Source of the DNA: SG8-41 sp035259205
GTDB taxonomy: Bacteria > Pseudomonadota > Gammaproteobacteria > Burkholderiales > SG8-41
Length of the DNA stretch: 64,000 nucleotides
Direction of reading: 5' to 3'
Assembly: GCA_035259205.1 (NCBI GenBank)
Contig: DATFWO010000285.1
Location: forward strand, 1 to 64,000
The notes under the pieces are model-generated. The model had not been told where the DNA came from, did no database searches, and saw only the letters and a list, made by a program, of their open reading frames with translations. Below are positions 34,284 through 42,619 of this stretch, piece after piece. The position numbers and the translations under genes are program-made. Position 1 is the first letter of the stretch. The number at the start of each line of letters is the position of its first letter.

Positions 34284-35771
34284 ATGGCTGCCCCAAACAG
34301 CGACAAATACCGCGATGAAGTAGGCGAGCTGATCGCCAATTATGTGGTGCGGGTTTCCGACAAGCTGGAGCCGCGCGCCGAACGCGGGGCGAAAGCCGTA
34401 CTCATCGATTCGATTGCCGTTGCTGTAGCCGCGTTACGGCATCCTGCCGCGCAGAATGCGCGGCGGCATGCTTACCGCTTTCCGGCCAATGGACCCGGCT
34501 GCGTGATCTGGGGCACGCAGAAGCGCACGGAGCCCGAGTTGGCCGCTCTGACCAACGGCGTCCTGCTGAGATGCCACGACTACAACGATTTCTTCGTCGG
34601 CCAGCGCAACAGCGGCCATTCGAGCGATATCATGGCCGGCGTGATAGCCGCCGCCGAATGGACCGATGCGCCCGGGAAGAAACTGCTGTCGGCGATCGCG
34701 ATTGGCTACGAAATGGTGGGCGCGGCGTTCGATTCTTTCTCGACCGCGCCGGGCGGCTGGGACTATACCAACCTCTCGGCTCTGGGGGCGACTGCAGCCA
34801 TCGCGAGGCTGCTGAAGCTCAATGCCGACCAGACCCGTGAGGCGATGGGGATGACGGTGGTTCCCCACTTCGCGAGCGACGAGATCGAATCGGGCGAGCT
34901 CAACCAGCGCGGCGACCTCTCGATGTGGAAGCGCTTCAACGGCGCGGACGCCGTGAGAAATTCACTCCAGGCCTGTCTCCTCGCGCAGGTGGGTGTGGAG
35001 GCGGCTGTCAGGCCGTTTGTCGGAAAGAACGGCTTCATTCAAAAGCTCGCCAACAAGGAAGATCCCGTCCCGGTGCTGCGCGAGCGGCTGAATCCGCGTA
35101 TTCCCCTCGGCCGGGTGAACGACGCTTTCCTGAAGCGATGGCCGGTCGGCTCCCTCGCGCAAAGCGCGATCCAGGCCGCACTGGAGGCGCGGTCGCAGAT
35201 CAAGGATCTTTCGCGGATCAAGCAGATACGCGTTTTCGCCGAAGAAGGAGCCTACGACCATCTGGTCAAGATCCGTCAGGATCCGTGGAATCCCATTTCG
35301 CGGGAGACCGCGGATCATTCGCTGCCTTATATCATCGCGGCGGCGGTGCTGGATGGATACATCCGGGTCGGGAGCTTCAATCCGAAGGTGGTCCTCGACC
35401 CGGCCCGTCAGGCGTTCATCAAAAAGGTAGTAGCGGAGCCTTCGCTCGAGCTCGGCTCGCACGCCATCGGCAAGCACAAGCGCGTGGAGATGGGCTACCT
35501 GTCTCGTGTCGAGATCGAGCTCGCGGACGGTGCAGTCGTGCGCGGCGAGGCGCGACCGTTCCCCGGGCACCACAGGAATCGTTTCTCCGATGCCGACCTC
35601 GAAGAGAAGCTGCGCGAAAACGTCGAGCCGATCGCCGGCGCGCAGCGTACGGCAAAATTAAAGTCGCTCTTGTGGTCGCTGGAAAAGGTCAAGGGCGCGC
35701 GTGAATTGACCAGGCTCCTGGCATTCGGCGGGAAGATCGATATCGACAGCGCCCGAGCTCGCGAGCGCTGA
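34284..35771 (+). CDS. MmgE/PrpD family protein
   Basis: The 495-residue protein is somewhat longer than the other two members. It carries GVLLRCHDYNDFFVGQRNSG near 94-113 (equivalent to YLDFND) and GHSSDIMAGVIAAAEW. It also has PISRETADHSLPYIIAAA near 338 and PGHHRNRFSDADLEEKL near the end. ATG at 34284 is preferred to GTG 34269, which lies within the heptamer array. Like its relatives it probably dehydrates or isomerises a carboxylic acid. It sits between an amidohydrolase and a Rieske oxygenase in the same direction, consistent with a lower aromatic pathway, although no ring-cleavage dioxygenase is seen. Confidence 0.9.
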   Translation: MAAPNSDKYRDEVGELIANYVVRVSDKLEPRAERGAKAVLIDSIAVAVAALRHPAAQNARRHAYRFPANGPGCVIWGTQKRTEPELAALTNGVLLRCHDYNDFFVGQRNSGHSSDIMAGVIAAAEWTDAPGKKLLSAIAIGYEMVGAAFDSFSTAPGGWDYTNLSALGATAAIARLLKLNADQTREAMGMTVVPHFASDEIESGELNQRGDLSMWKRFNGADAVRNSLQACLLAQVGVEAAVRPFVGKNGFIQKLANKEDPVPVLRERLNPRIPLGRVNDAFLKRWPVGSLAQSAIQAALEARSQIKDLSRIKQIRVFAEEGAYDHLVKIRQDPWNPISRETADHSLPYIIAAAVLDGYIRVGSFNPKVVLDPARQAFIKKVVAEPSLELGSHAIGKHKRVEMGYLSRVEIELADGAVVRGEARPFPGHHRNRFSDADLEEKLRENVEPIAGAQRTAKLKSLLWSLEKVKGARELTRLLAFGGKIDIDSARARER

Positions 35772-35786
35772 ATGAAATCATTTTGA

Positions 35787-35811
35787 CCGCAGATACACGC
35801 AGATCAACGCG
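35787..35811. repeat. 10-mer repeat pair after MmgE/PrpD
   Basis: ccgcagatac, acgcagatca and a partial third acgcg follow the TGA at 35771 by 15 nt. The units are the complement of the ATCTGCGT arm at 17051-17080, so both belong to one 10-nt family. Confidence 0.5.
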
Positions 35812-35846
35812 AGGGATGGTAAGCGGTAAACTGATCAGGTGAACCC

Positions 35847-37127
35847 ATGATGAATGAGGAAACCAACACACTGCTCACCCGCACCGGCCCCGGCACGCCG
35901 ATGGGTGAATTGTTCAGGCGCTACTGGATACCGGCGCTGCTCGACTGGGAACTGCCCGAGCGGGATTGCGCTCCCGTGCGCGTGAAGCTCCTGGGAGAAC
36001 GGCTGATCGCCTTTCGCGATTCGGAGGGCCGGATCGGGTTGATCGACGAGTTCTGCGCCCATCGCGGCGTCTCGCTGTGGTTCGGGCGCAACGAGGAATG
36101 CGGACTGCGTTGTCCGTACCACGGTTGGAAGTATGACGTGACCGGGCAATGCGTGGACCTGCCTTCGGAGGCCGAAGAAACGGGCATGCGTGCGCGCATC
36201 AAGCTCAAGTCCTACGCTTGCGCGGAGGTGGGCGGCGTCATCTGGGCCTACATGGGCCCGCCGGCGGAGAAGCCGCCACTGCCGGGATTCGAGTGGGTTC
36301 AACTGCCCCCGTCGCACCGCGTCGTCACCAAGCGCTGGCAGGAAAGCAATTACTTGCAGGCGGTCGAAGGCGGCATCGATTCGAGTCATGTGTCTTTCCT
36401 GCACCGGGGCGACATGGCCAGCGATCCGTTTCACAAGAACACCGGCGGCGCGAGGATGGTGAAAGCCACCAAGACCACATTCGACATCGTCGACTCTCCC
36501 GGCGGCATGTTGATCGGCGCGCGGCGCGACGCGGAACCCGGCAAGCACTACTGGCGCATCACGCAATTCATCATGCCCTGGTATACGCTGATCCCGCCCT
36601 ATGCAAACAACGCCCTCAACGGCCATGCGTGGGTGCCCATGGACGACGAGAACTGCGTGGCATGGTCCATGACGTTCCATCCCACGGCGCCCATATCCGA
36701 GAAGGACGTCGAGCTGCTCAAGGACGGCAACGGGGTTCACGCCACCCTGATACCCGGCACCTTCCGTCCTCTGGCGAACCGCACCAACGACTACCTGATC
36801 GACCGCGCCAAGCAGAAGAGCGGGCGCCATTACAACGGGGTCAGGGGCCTTGCCATGCAGGATGCATCGGTGCAGGAGAGCATCGGGCCCATCGCGGATC
36901 GGCGCACGGAGAACCTCGTCTCGACCGATAACGCGATCATCATGGCGCGCCAGCGGCTGATCAAGGCCGCGCAGGCGGTGCAGGACGGCGGCCGCGCCCC
37001 GGGACTGGAGCCGGGCGACCAGCTCATACGGTCGGCCTCTCTTGTCCTGCCGGCGGACGCCGACTTCAGGCGACATGCGCTGGACGCGGTGAAGTACCGC
37101 AAGGGCGAGCCGCACGTGGCCGTCTGA
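35847..37127 (+). CDS. Rieske non-haem iron aromatic oxygenase, alpha subunit
   Basis: The 426-residue protein has a Rieske [2Fe-2S] site Cys70-x-His72 (FCAHRG) and Cys89-x2-His92 (CPYHGWKYD). A catalytic domain follows, with GGIDSSHVSFLHRGD near 176-190 supplying the two iron-binding histidines. This is the layout of phthalate 4,5-dioxygenase and vanillate O-demethylase-type oxygenases, which hydroxylate aromatic acids or remove methyl groups. A reductase partner is not adjacent, so electrons must come from elsewhere in the genome. A large heptamer array starts just after the stop and separates it from the Bug gene. Confidence 0.92.
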   Translation: MMNEETNTLLTRTGPGTPMGELFRRYWIPALLDWELPERDCAPVRVKLLGERLIAFRDSEGRIGLIDEFCAHRGVSLWFGRNEECGLRCPYHGWKYDVTGQCVDLPSEAEETGMRARIKLKSYACAEVGGVIWAYMGPPAEKPPLPGFEWVQLPPSHRVVTKRWQESNYLQAVEGGIDSSHVSFLHRGDMASDPFHKNTGGARMVKATKTTFDIVDSPGGMLIGARRDAEPGKHYWRITQFIMPWYTLIPPYANNALNGHAWVPMDDENCVAWSMTFHPTAPISEKDVELLKDGNGVHATLIPGTFRPLANRTNDYLIDRAKQKSGRHYNGVRGLAMQDASVQESIGPIADRRTENLVSTDNAIIMARQRLIKAAQAVQDGGRAPGLEPGDQLIRSASLVLPADADFRRHALDAVKYRKGEPHVAV

Positions 37128-37133
37128 CGACGG

Positions 37134-37278
37134 CAAATCCCAAATCCCAAACTCCGAATCCCAAACCCCAAATCCCAAATTTCAAACGCGGGCGCTTGCC
37201 ATTTGATGCTTGGAATTTGTCTGCTATGTGGTGCTTGGAATTTGTTTGTTATTTGGTTTTTGTTGCTTGTAGCTTGCT
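37134..37278. repeat. CAAATCC heptamer array with A/T-rich inverted arm
   Basis: Eight 7-mers of the form CAAATCC occupy 37134-37189, starting 6 nt after the Rieske TGA. An opposing run of 7-nt units from 37202 to about 37278 (tttgatg, cttggaa, tttgtct ... atttggt, ttttgtt, gcttgta) reads as the complementary type. The sequence differs from the GAACAGT family, but the unit length and position are the same. The second arm ends just before the Bug ribosome binding site. Confidence 0.75.
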
Positions 37279-37294
37279 TTAACGAGGGTGGAAA

Positions 37295-38266
37295 ATGAAG
37301 GTACGCGTCATTGCCTCCGCGGCGGTTCTGCTGCTCGCTGCCGCGCTGCCGGCGATATCCCCGGCTCAAGACTATCCTTCACGCCCCATCCGGTTCATCG
37401 TGCCGTTCACCCCCGGCACGACCGCAGATTCGCTCGCGCGGCTGCTCGGCCCGCAGATATCGCAGGGCTGGAGCGTTCCCGTCGTCGTGGACAATCGAAG
37501 CGGCGCCTCAGGGATGATCGGCATCGAGCTGGTCGCCGCGGCCAATCCCGACGGCTATACCTTCCTCTTTGCCTCGACGGCGTTCGGCACGCTGGCGGCG
37601 ACGCACCCGAAGCCGTCCTACGATCCATTCAAGAGTTTCGCGCCGGTGCTGCTGATCGGGACGAGCCCGCTTACACTGGTAGTCGCCGTCAAGTTTCCTG
37701 CCACGACCGTGCGCGAGTTCATCGATCAGGTCAGGAAGCAGCCTGGCGTCTACAACTACGGGACGTCGGGGGCGGGCAGTGTGTTTCACCTGTCCATGGA
37801 GCTGTTCAAGCAGGAGAACAATCTCAGCCTGGTCCACGTACCCTACAAGGGGACGACGGGCGTGCTCGCCGATCTCGCCGCCGGTCAGGTTCAGGCGAGC
37901 ATGCTGGTATTCCAGACGGTCGCGCCGCTCGCGCAGGGGGGGAAAGTGCGCATGCTTGCCGTGATGGGGCGCGAGCGGATGCCGCAGTTTCCGCAAGTGC
38001 CGACGCTGGTCGAATCCGGCATGCCCAATATGGTGGTCGAGAACTGGACCGGCGTGATGGCGCCTGCCAAAACATCGCGGGCCGTGATCGCCAAGCTCAA
38101 TGCTGAGATCAACCGCCTGCTCGCCCTTCCCGAGACGAAGGACGTGCTGGCGAAGATCGGCGTGAGCGTCGTTGGCGGCACGCCCGAAACCTTGGACGCG
38201 CTGGTGCGCAAAGAGATCAAGACGTGGACCGAGGTGTCAAAGCGGGGGAATATCGTCCTGGAGTGA
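37295..38266 (+). CDS. Bug/TctC receptor protein
   Basis: The 323-residue protein has a clear signal peptide MKVRVIASAAVLLLAAALPA, cut near ISPAQ. DYPSRPIRFIVPFTPGTTAD, VVVDNRSGASGMIGIE, PDGYTFL and VPYKGTTGVLADL follow, all typical. GAGGGTGG 6 nt before the ATG serves as ribosome binding site. The heptamer array upstream separates it from the Rieske oxygenase; downstream lies a 2OG-Fe(II)-type oxygenase. It probably captures an aromatic or aliphatic acid used by these oxygenases, though the ligand is not deducible. Confidence 0.9.
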   Translation: MKVRVIASAAVLLLAAALPAISPAQDYPSRPIRFIVPFTPGTTADSLARLLGPQISQGWSVPVVVDNRSGASGMIGIELVAAANPDGYTFLFASTAFGTLAATHPKPSYDPFKSFAPVLLIGTSPLTLVVAVKFPATTVREFIDQVRKQPGVYNYGTSGAGSVFHLSMELFKQENNLSLVHVPYKGTTGVLADLAAGQVQASMLVFQTVAPLAQGGKVRMLAVMGRERMPQFPQVPTLVESGMPNMVVENWTGVMAPAKTSRAVIAKLNAEINRLLALPETKDVLAKIGVSVVGGTPETLDALVRKEIKTWTEVSKRGNIVLE

Positions 38267-38337
38267 TCCCGGGCTGACCGGACGGCAAGCAGGGAGCCTC
38301 CTCGCTGAACCCGGGCGTGGCGACCGGTCAAAAGAAG

Positions 38338-39342
38338 ATGACACAAGACGGTCATCTGCCAATTCCCGTCATCGACGTGAGCGCGCTCGTCTCGGCAGGG
38401 GAAGGCCGTCACGAGGTCGCGGCCAGGATAGGCGCAGCGTGTCGTGAATCTGGGTTTTTTTACATCGTCGGCCATGGCGTAGACGAAGGCCTTCAGCAGC
38501 AGCTGGAAGAGGTCAGCAGACGGTTTTTCGCGCATGATGTCGGGACCAAGCTTCAGACAGCGATGTCGCGCGGAGGCAGGGCGTGGCGGGGATACTTCCC
38601 GGTGGGGGGCGAGCTGACCTCCGGCAAGCCCGACCTGAAGGAGGGAATCTATTTTGGCGCCGAGCTCGGGGAAGATCACCCGCTCGTGAAGGCGGGCACT
38701 CCGCTGCATGGCCCCAACCTCTTCCCGCCCACCGTGCCGAAGATGAGAGAGGTGGTTCTGGAATACATGGAAGCAATGACGCGCCTCGGTCACTCCCTGA
38801 TGGCGGGTGTCTCCTTGAGCCTAGGTTTGGAGGAATCCTATTTTGCGGACCGTTACACGGCGGATCCCCTGATCCTGTTTCGCATCTTCAACTATCCCGC
38901 GCCTTCACGCAGCCCCGGCGCAGAATCGCTTCTGGGCGTGGGAGAGCATACCGACTACGGATTGCTTACCATCCTCAAGCAGGACATGTCGGGAGGCCTG
39001 CAGGTCAAGATAAAGTCTCGGTGGGAGCCAGCTCCTCCGATACCCAACTCGTTCGTGTGCAACATAGGGGACATGCTCGATCGGATGACCGGGGGACGCT
39101 ATCTATCTACGCCTCATCGTGTCCGGAATCCGGCCGATCACGATCGAATGTCTTTTGCATTCTTTTTTGATCCGAGCTTCAATGCGGAAGTCAGGCCGAT
39201 CGATATCACCACAGGAGTGATCGACAACAAGGAGGAGCGTTGGGACCGCGCCAGCGTTCACGAGTTTCGCGGCACATATGGCGATTATCTGTTGAGCAAG
39301 GTCTCGAAGGTTTTTCCAAACTTGCGTCGCAAAGTGCTCTAG
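38338..39342 (+). CDS. Isopenicillin-N-synthase-like 2-oxoglutarate/Fe(II) oxygenase
   Basis: The 334-residue protein has the DIOX_N start IPVIDVSALVSAGEG and GFFYIVGHGVD near 40. The jelly-roll iron site is GVGEHTDYGLLTI (HxD) near 202 and YLSTPHRVRNP (distal His) near 258, followed by RMSFAFFFDP with the Arg that usually binds 2-oxoglutarate. This is the layout of the isopenicillin N synthase family; bacterial catabolic members hydroxylate or open small substrates. The start may be GTG 38317, but ATG 38338 fits the family better. It is slightly AT-richer than its neighbours, hinting at separate acquisition. Confidence 0.88.
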   Translation: MTQDGHLPIPVIDVSALVSAGEGRHEVAARIGAACRESGFFYIVGHGVDEGLQQQLEEVSRRFFAHDVGTKLQTAMSRGGRAWRGYFPVGGELTSGKPDLKEGIYFGAELGEDHPLVKAGTPLHGPNLFPPTVPKMREVVLEYMEAMTRLGHSLMAGVSLSLGLEESYFADRYTADPLILFRIFNYPAPSRSPGAESLLGVGEHTDYGLLTILKQDMSGGLQVKIKSRWEPAPPIPNSFVCNIGDMLDRMTGGRYLSTPHRVRNPADHDRMSFAFFFDPSFNAEVRPIDITTGVIDNKEERWDRASVHEFRGTYGDYLLSKVSKVFPNLRRKVL

Positions 39343-39438
39343 TTCCTCCTTCCATAATGCTTCGCGTGCCGGCCCTGCATTTCCATGACGTGGGCGACAG
39401 CATGCACGGCCCACAGATCCGCAAGGTTACGTTCGATG

Positions 39439-40482
39439 TCAGGCCGGCAGGCGTGGCATCAGCCGGAGCGCGTTGTCCCGGTTGATGGCCCGCAGCTCCG
39501 CCGCGCTGAAACCATATGCGGCAAGCCCTCCATTGACTTCCGCACCGTCTCGGAACGGAAAATCGGTCCCGTAGAGCACCTGGGATACTGGAACGATCTT
39601 CATCAGCGCTGCAAGGGCTCCGGCGTGGTTGCCCTGCGCGGTGTCGTAGTAGAACTTCTGCAACTCGTACATCAGGCCGTTGGGCAGCTTGCGGTCGATG
39701 TCCTTGGTCTCCACAACCACGCGCTCGAAGCGGGACAGCAGGAACGGGGTGACGCCGCCGCTGTGCGAGAAAATCCACCGGATATCGGGAAAGCGCGCCG
39801 CCGCGCCGCTGAACATCAGGCTCGCCATGGTGCGCGTGGTATCCACCGCGAACTCGATAGCGGAGTCCGGCACGCCCGTGCCCGGCAGAAGCCCGCCGCA
39901 GCACTGGGCCGTGAGCGGATGGGTATAGATCACGACTTTGCGTCGATTCAGCTCCTCGAGCACCGGCCAGAACGCGGTGTCGCCCAGGTACTTGCCGCCG
40001 TAGTTCGTCATCAGCACGAAGCCGTCCACCTTGAGGGTATCCAGCGCATACTCGATTTCCTTCAGGCTGCCCTCGGTGTCGGGGTAGGGTATCGTGGCAA
40101 AGGCGCCGAAGCGTCCCGGGTGGTCCCGCATGAGCCTTGCGCCGAATTCGTTGGCGTCCCGCGCGATCTTGCGGGCCAGCGCGGGGTCGCCGAACCATGC
40201 GCCGGGGTTGATCAATGAAGTGACCGCGGTCGCGATGCCGCTCCTGTCCATGTCCTCGAGCGACTGCTGCAGCGACCACGGCGCGTGACTGCGCATGATC
40301 GACTTGAGCGCAGTGGTGTACGTCGGCGGCGCGACGTGATGGTGCACGTCGATGCGCCGTGCGGCGGAGCCGGCCTGTTGCGACGCGCATCCCGGCAGCA
40401 GTGTGCCTGCCCCCAGCGCGGCGCAGCCGGCCAGGAAAGCGCGGCGGGCGGGACTTACCCGATCAGGATTCATGGTCGCCAT
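39439..40482 (-). CDS. Exported amidohydrolase with Tat/lipoprotein signal, twin 1
   Basis: The 347-residue protein begins with a twin-arginine signal (Arg13-Arg14 in PARRAFLAGC) and a lipobox LLPGC with Cys32, so it may be a Tat-exported lipoprotein. The barrel has a complete RIDVHHHV metal motif (Asp45, His47, His49), VIYTHPL near 171, WIFSHSGGVTPF near 226 and LYGTDFPFRDGAE near 299. It should act in the periplasm on an aromatic or carboxylic compound. It is adjacent to and closely resembles the next gene (3 nt apart), clearly by tandem duplication. A second in-frame ATG lies at 40473. Confidence 0.88.
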   Translation of the reverse strand: MATMNPDRVSPARRAFLAGCAALGAGTLLPGCASQQAGSAARRIDVHHHVAPPTYTTALKSIMRSHAPWSLQQSLEDMDRSGIATAVTSLINPGAWFGDPALARKIARDANEFGARLMRDHPGRFGAFATIPYPDTEGSLKEIEYALDTLKVDGFVLMTNYGGKYLGDTAFWPVLEELNRRKVVIYTHPLTAQCCGGLLPGTGVPDSAIEFAVDTTRTMASLMFSGAAARFPDIRWIFSHSGGVTPFLLSRFERVVVETKDIDRKLPNGLMYELQKFYYDTAQGNHAGALAALMKIVPVSQVLYGTDFPFRDGAEVNGGLAAYGFSAAELRAINRDNALRLMPRLPA

Positions 40483-40485
40483 CCG

Positions 40486-41535
40486 CTACGCGGCGAGTCG
40501 CGGCAGCAACCGCAGCGCGTTGTCGCGGTTGATCGACTGCAACTCGCTGCCGGAAAAACCATAGGCAGCGAGTCCGGCCGTTTCAGCGGCGCCGTCCAGG
40601 AACGGATAATCGGTACCGTAGAGCACCTGCGACACGGGCGCGATCTTCATGAGCGCCGCGAGCGCGCCCGGGTGGTTGCCCTGCGCGGTGTCGTAGTAGA
40701 ACTTCCGCAGCTCGTGCATGAGACCGTTCGGCATCTTCTCCTTGCTGTCCTTCGCCTCCGCTTCATGGCGCTGAAAGCGGGAGAGGAGGAACGGCATCAC
40801 CCCGCCGCTGTGCGAGAAGATCCAGCGGATGTCGGGGTAGCGCGCCGCTGCACCGAGGAACATGACGCTCGCCATCGTGCGCGTCGTGTCCACCGGACCC
40901 TCGACGGTGTTGATCGATGTGAAGGGCGTGACCTTCGCGCAGCACGCCGGGGTGGTCGGGTGGGTATAGACGACCGCCTTGCGGCGGTTCAACTCCTCCA
41001 GTATCGGCCAGAACGACGGGTCGCCCAGCAGCTTCCCGCCGTAGCTCGTCATGAGGCCAATGCCCTGGGCCTTGAGCGTGTCGAACGCGTAAGCGATCTC
41101 GGCCAGGCTGCCTTCGACATCGGCATAGGGCAGTGCGGCAAAGGAGCCGAAGCGTCCCTTGTGGTCGGCGACGAGGCGTGCAGCAGTCTCGTTGGCGTCG
41201 CGCGCGATCTTGCGACCGAAGGGCACGTCGCCGAAAGTGATTCCCGGTGGCGGCAGGGAAATGAGGGCGGTCGCAATGCCGCTCTTGTCCATCTCCGCCA
41301 GCGTGCCTTCGACTGTCCAGGAGACAGGACGGATCGAGTATTGCTTGAGCGCTGCGGTGTAAGCGGGCGACATGAAATGATGGTGGACGTCGATGCGAAA
41401 GGGCTTCCCGGTCGTCTCCATCGTCTGGCAGCCCGGCAGCAGCAGGCCGGCGCTCAGTGTGGCGAACTTGCCGATGAAAGCGCGGCGCGGCAGCAGGTGG
41501 CGGTCACCGAAGTGCGTATCGTTCGAATTATTCAT
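40486..41535 (-). CDS. Exported amidohydrolase with Tat/lipoprotein signal, twin 2
   Basis: The 349-residue protein has Arg17-Arg18 in LPRRAFIGKF, lipobox LLPGC with Cys36 and an intact FRIDVHHHF motif (His51-His53). VVYTHPTTPACC near 174, WIFSHSGGVMPF near 228 and LYGTDYPFLDGAAE follow. Motif by motif it matches the downstream twin, including the C-terminal INRDNALRL(L/M)PRL. It is the promoter-proximal copy and diverges from the hydroxyacid dehydrogenase gene across 101 nt. Two near-copies may give dosage or distinct specificity. Confidence 0.88.
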   Translation of the reverse strand: MNNSNDTHFGDRHLLPRRAFIGKFATLSAGLLLPGCQTMETTGKPFRIDVHHHFMSPAYTAALKQYSIRPVSWTVEGTLAEMDKSGIATALISLPPPGITFGDVPFGRKIARDANETAARLVADHKGRFGSFAALPYADVEGSLAEIAYAFDTLKAQGIGLMTSYGGKLLGDPSFWPILEELNRRKAVVYTHPTTPACCAKVTPFTSINTVEGPVDTTRTMASVMFLGAAARYPDIRWIFSHSGGVMPFLLSRFQRHEAEAKDSKEKMPNGLMHELRKFYYDTAQGNHPGALAALMKIAPVSQVLYGTDYPFLDGAAETAGLAAYGFSGSELQSINRDNALRLLPRLAA

Positions 41536-41636
41536 AATCCCCCGTTTGGAATGTAGAACTAGGTTCTAACCATGGTGCGAGGGTATATTTTACCGTGCGA
41601 AATCACGCAATCCTGAACCCGGGTTGGAGTATCCCC

Positions 41637-42590
41637 ATGAACGAGGTCCTGCTCATCCTGACACTGCCCGAGAAGGTCAGGATGGAATATCTCGGCTATC
41701 TGCGCGCGAAATTCCCCCAGGTCACCGTGAACCTCGTCGATCACTACAGCAAGGTCGGTCCGCACATCGAGACCGCCGACGTGCTCGTCACCTTCGGCCC
41801 GATGATGCACGACGACGTCCTGACGGCGGCACGCAATCTCAAGTGGATACAGGCGCTCGGCACGGGCGTGGACGGGATCGCGGACCAGCCAGCCCTGCGC
41901 AAGGACGTCCTGGTCACCAAGATGCACGGTTTCCACGGCGCGCCGGTGGCGGAAGCGGCGATCATGCTGATGCTCGCGCTGGGCCGCGACCTCCCGCGCG
42001 CCCTGCGCAACCAGGCTGCACGGAGATGGGAGCGGTTTCCGGCGACGACGCTGAAGGGCAAAACGGTGGGGATCTTCGGGATAGGCGTGATCGCGGAGGC
42101 GCTTGCGCCAATGTGCAAGGCGCTGGGCATGACGGTCATCGGCGTTACGTCCGCCCCGCGCGCGGTCGCCGGGTTCGATCGCATGCACGATCGCGGCGAG
42201 CTTGCTGAAGCGGTCCAGGAGGCCGATTACCTGGTGCTGCTCACGCCCTATACGCCCGCCACGCACGGCATCGTCGATGCCAGGGTGCTGGGCGGGATGA
42301 AAGCGTCGGGCTATCTCGTCAATCTGGCGCGCGGCGGAGTGGTGGACGAGGCCGCGTTGCTTACTGCACTCCGGGAAGGGAAGCTGGCGGGGGCGGCGCT
42401 GGACGTCTTCAGTCAGGAACCGCTGCCCGGTGACCATCCCTTCTGGAGCATGCCGAACGTCATCGTCACGCCGCACCTCGGCGGGTTTTTCGACGAGTAT
42501 CCGCGCCATGCGCTGCCGGTTGTGGAAGAGAACCTGCGCAAGTTCCTCGCAGGCGATACGAAGAACATGGTCAACATAGTCAGGCGCTGA
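41637..42590 (+). CDS. D-2-hydroxyacid dehydrogenase family protein
   Basis: The 317-residue protein has the NAD-binding segment KTVGIFGIGVIAEALA near 142-157; the usual GxGxxG reads Gly-Ile-Gly-Val-Ile-Ala, lacking the last glycine. The catalytic trio is present: Arg in NLARGGVVDE, Glu in DVFSQEPLP and His in TPHLGGF. It interconverts a 2-ketoacid and D-hydroxyacid. ATG at 41637 gives the family start MNEVLLILTLPEKV; the upstream extension to 41595 is unlikely. It precedes the M24-like gene by 29 nt in the same direction, so they are probably co-transcribed. Confidence 0.88.
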   Translation: MNEVLLILTLPEKVRMEYLGYLRAKFPQVTVNLVDHYSKVGPHIETADVLVTFGPMMHDDVLTAARNLKWIQALGTGVDGIADQPALRKDVLVTKMHGFHGAPVAEAAIMLMLALGRDLPRALRNQAARRWERFPATTLKGKTVGIFGIGVIAEALAPMCKALGMTVIGVTSAPRAVAGFDRMHDRGELAEAVQEADYLVLLTPYTPATHGIVDARVLGGMKASGYLVNLARGGVVDEAALLTALREGKLAGAALDVFSQEPLPGDHPFWSMPNVIVTPHLGGFFDEYPRHALPVVEENLRKFLAGDTKNMVNIVRR

Positions 42591-42619
42591 GGACACGCGC
42601 CGCAACAACGGAGCAGCCG

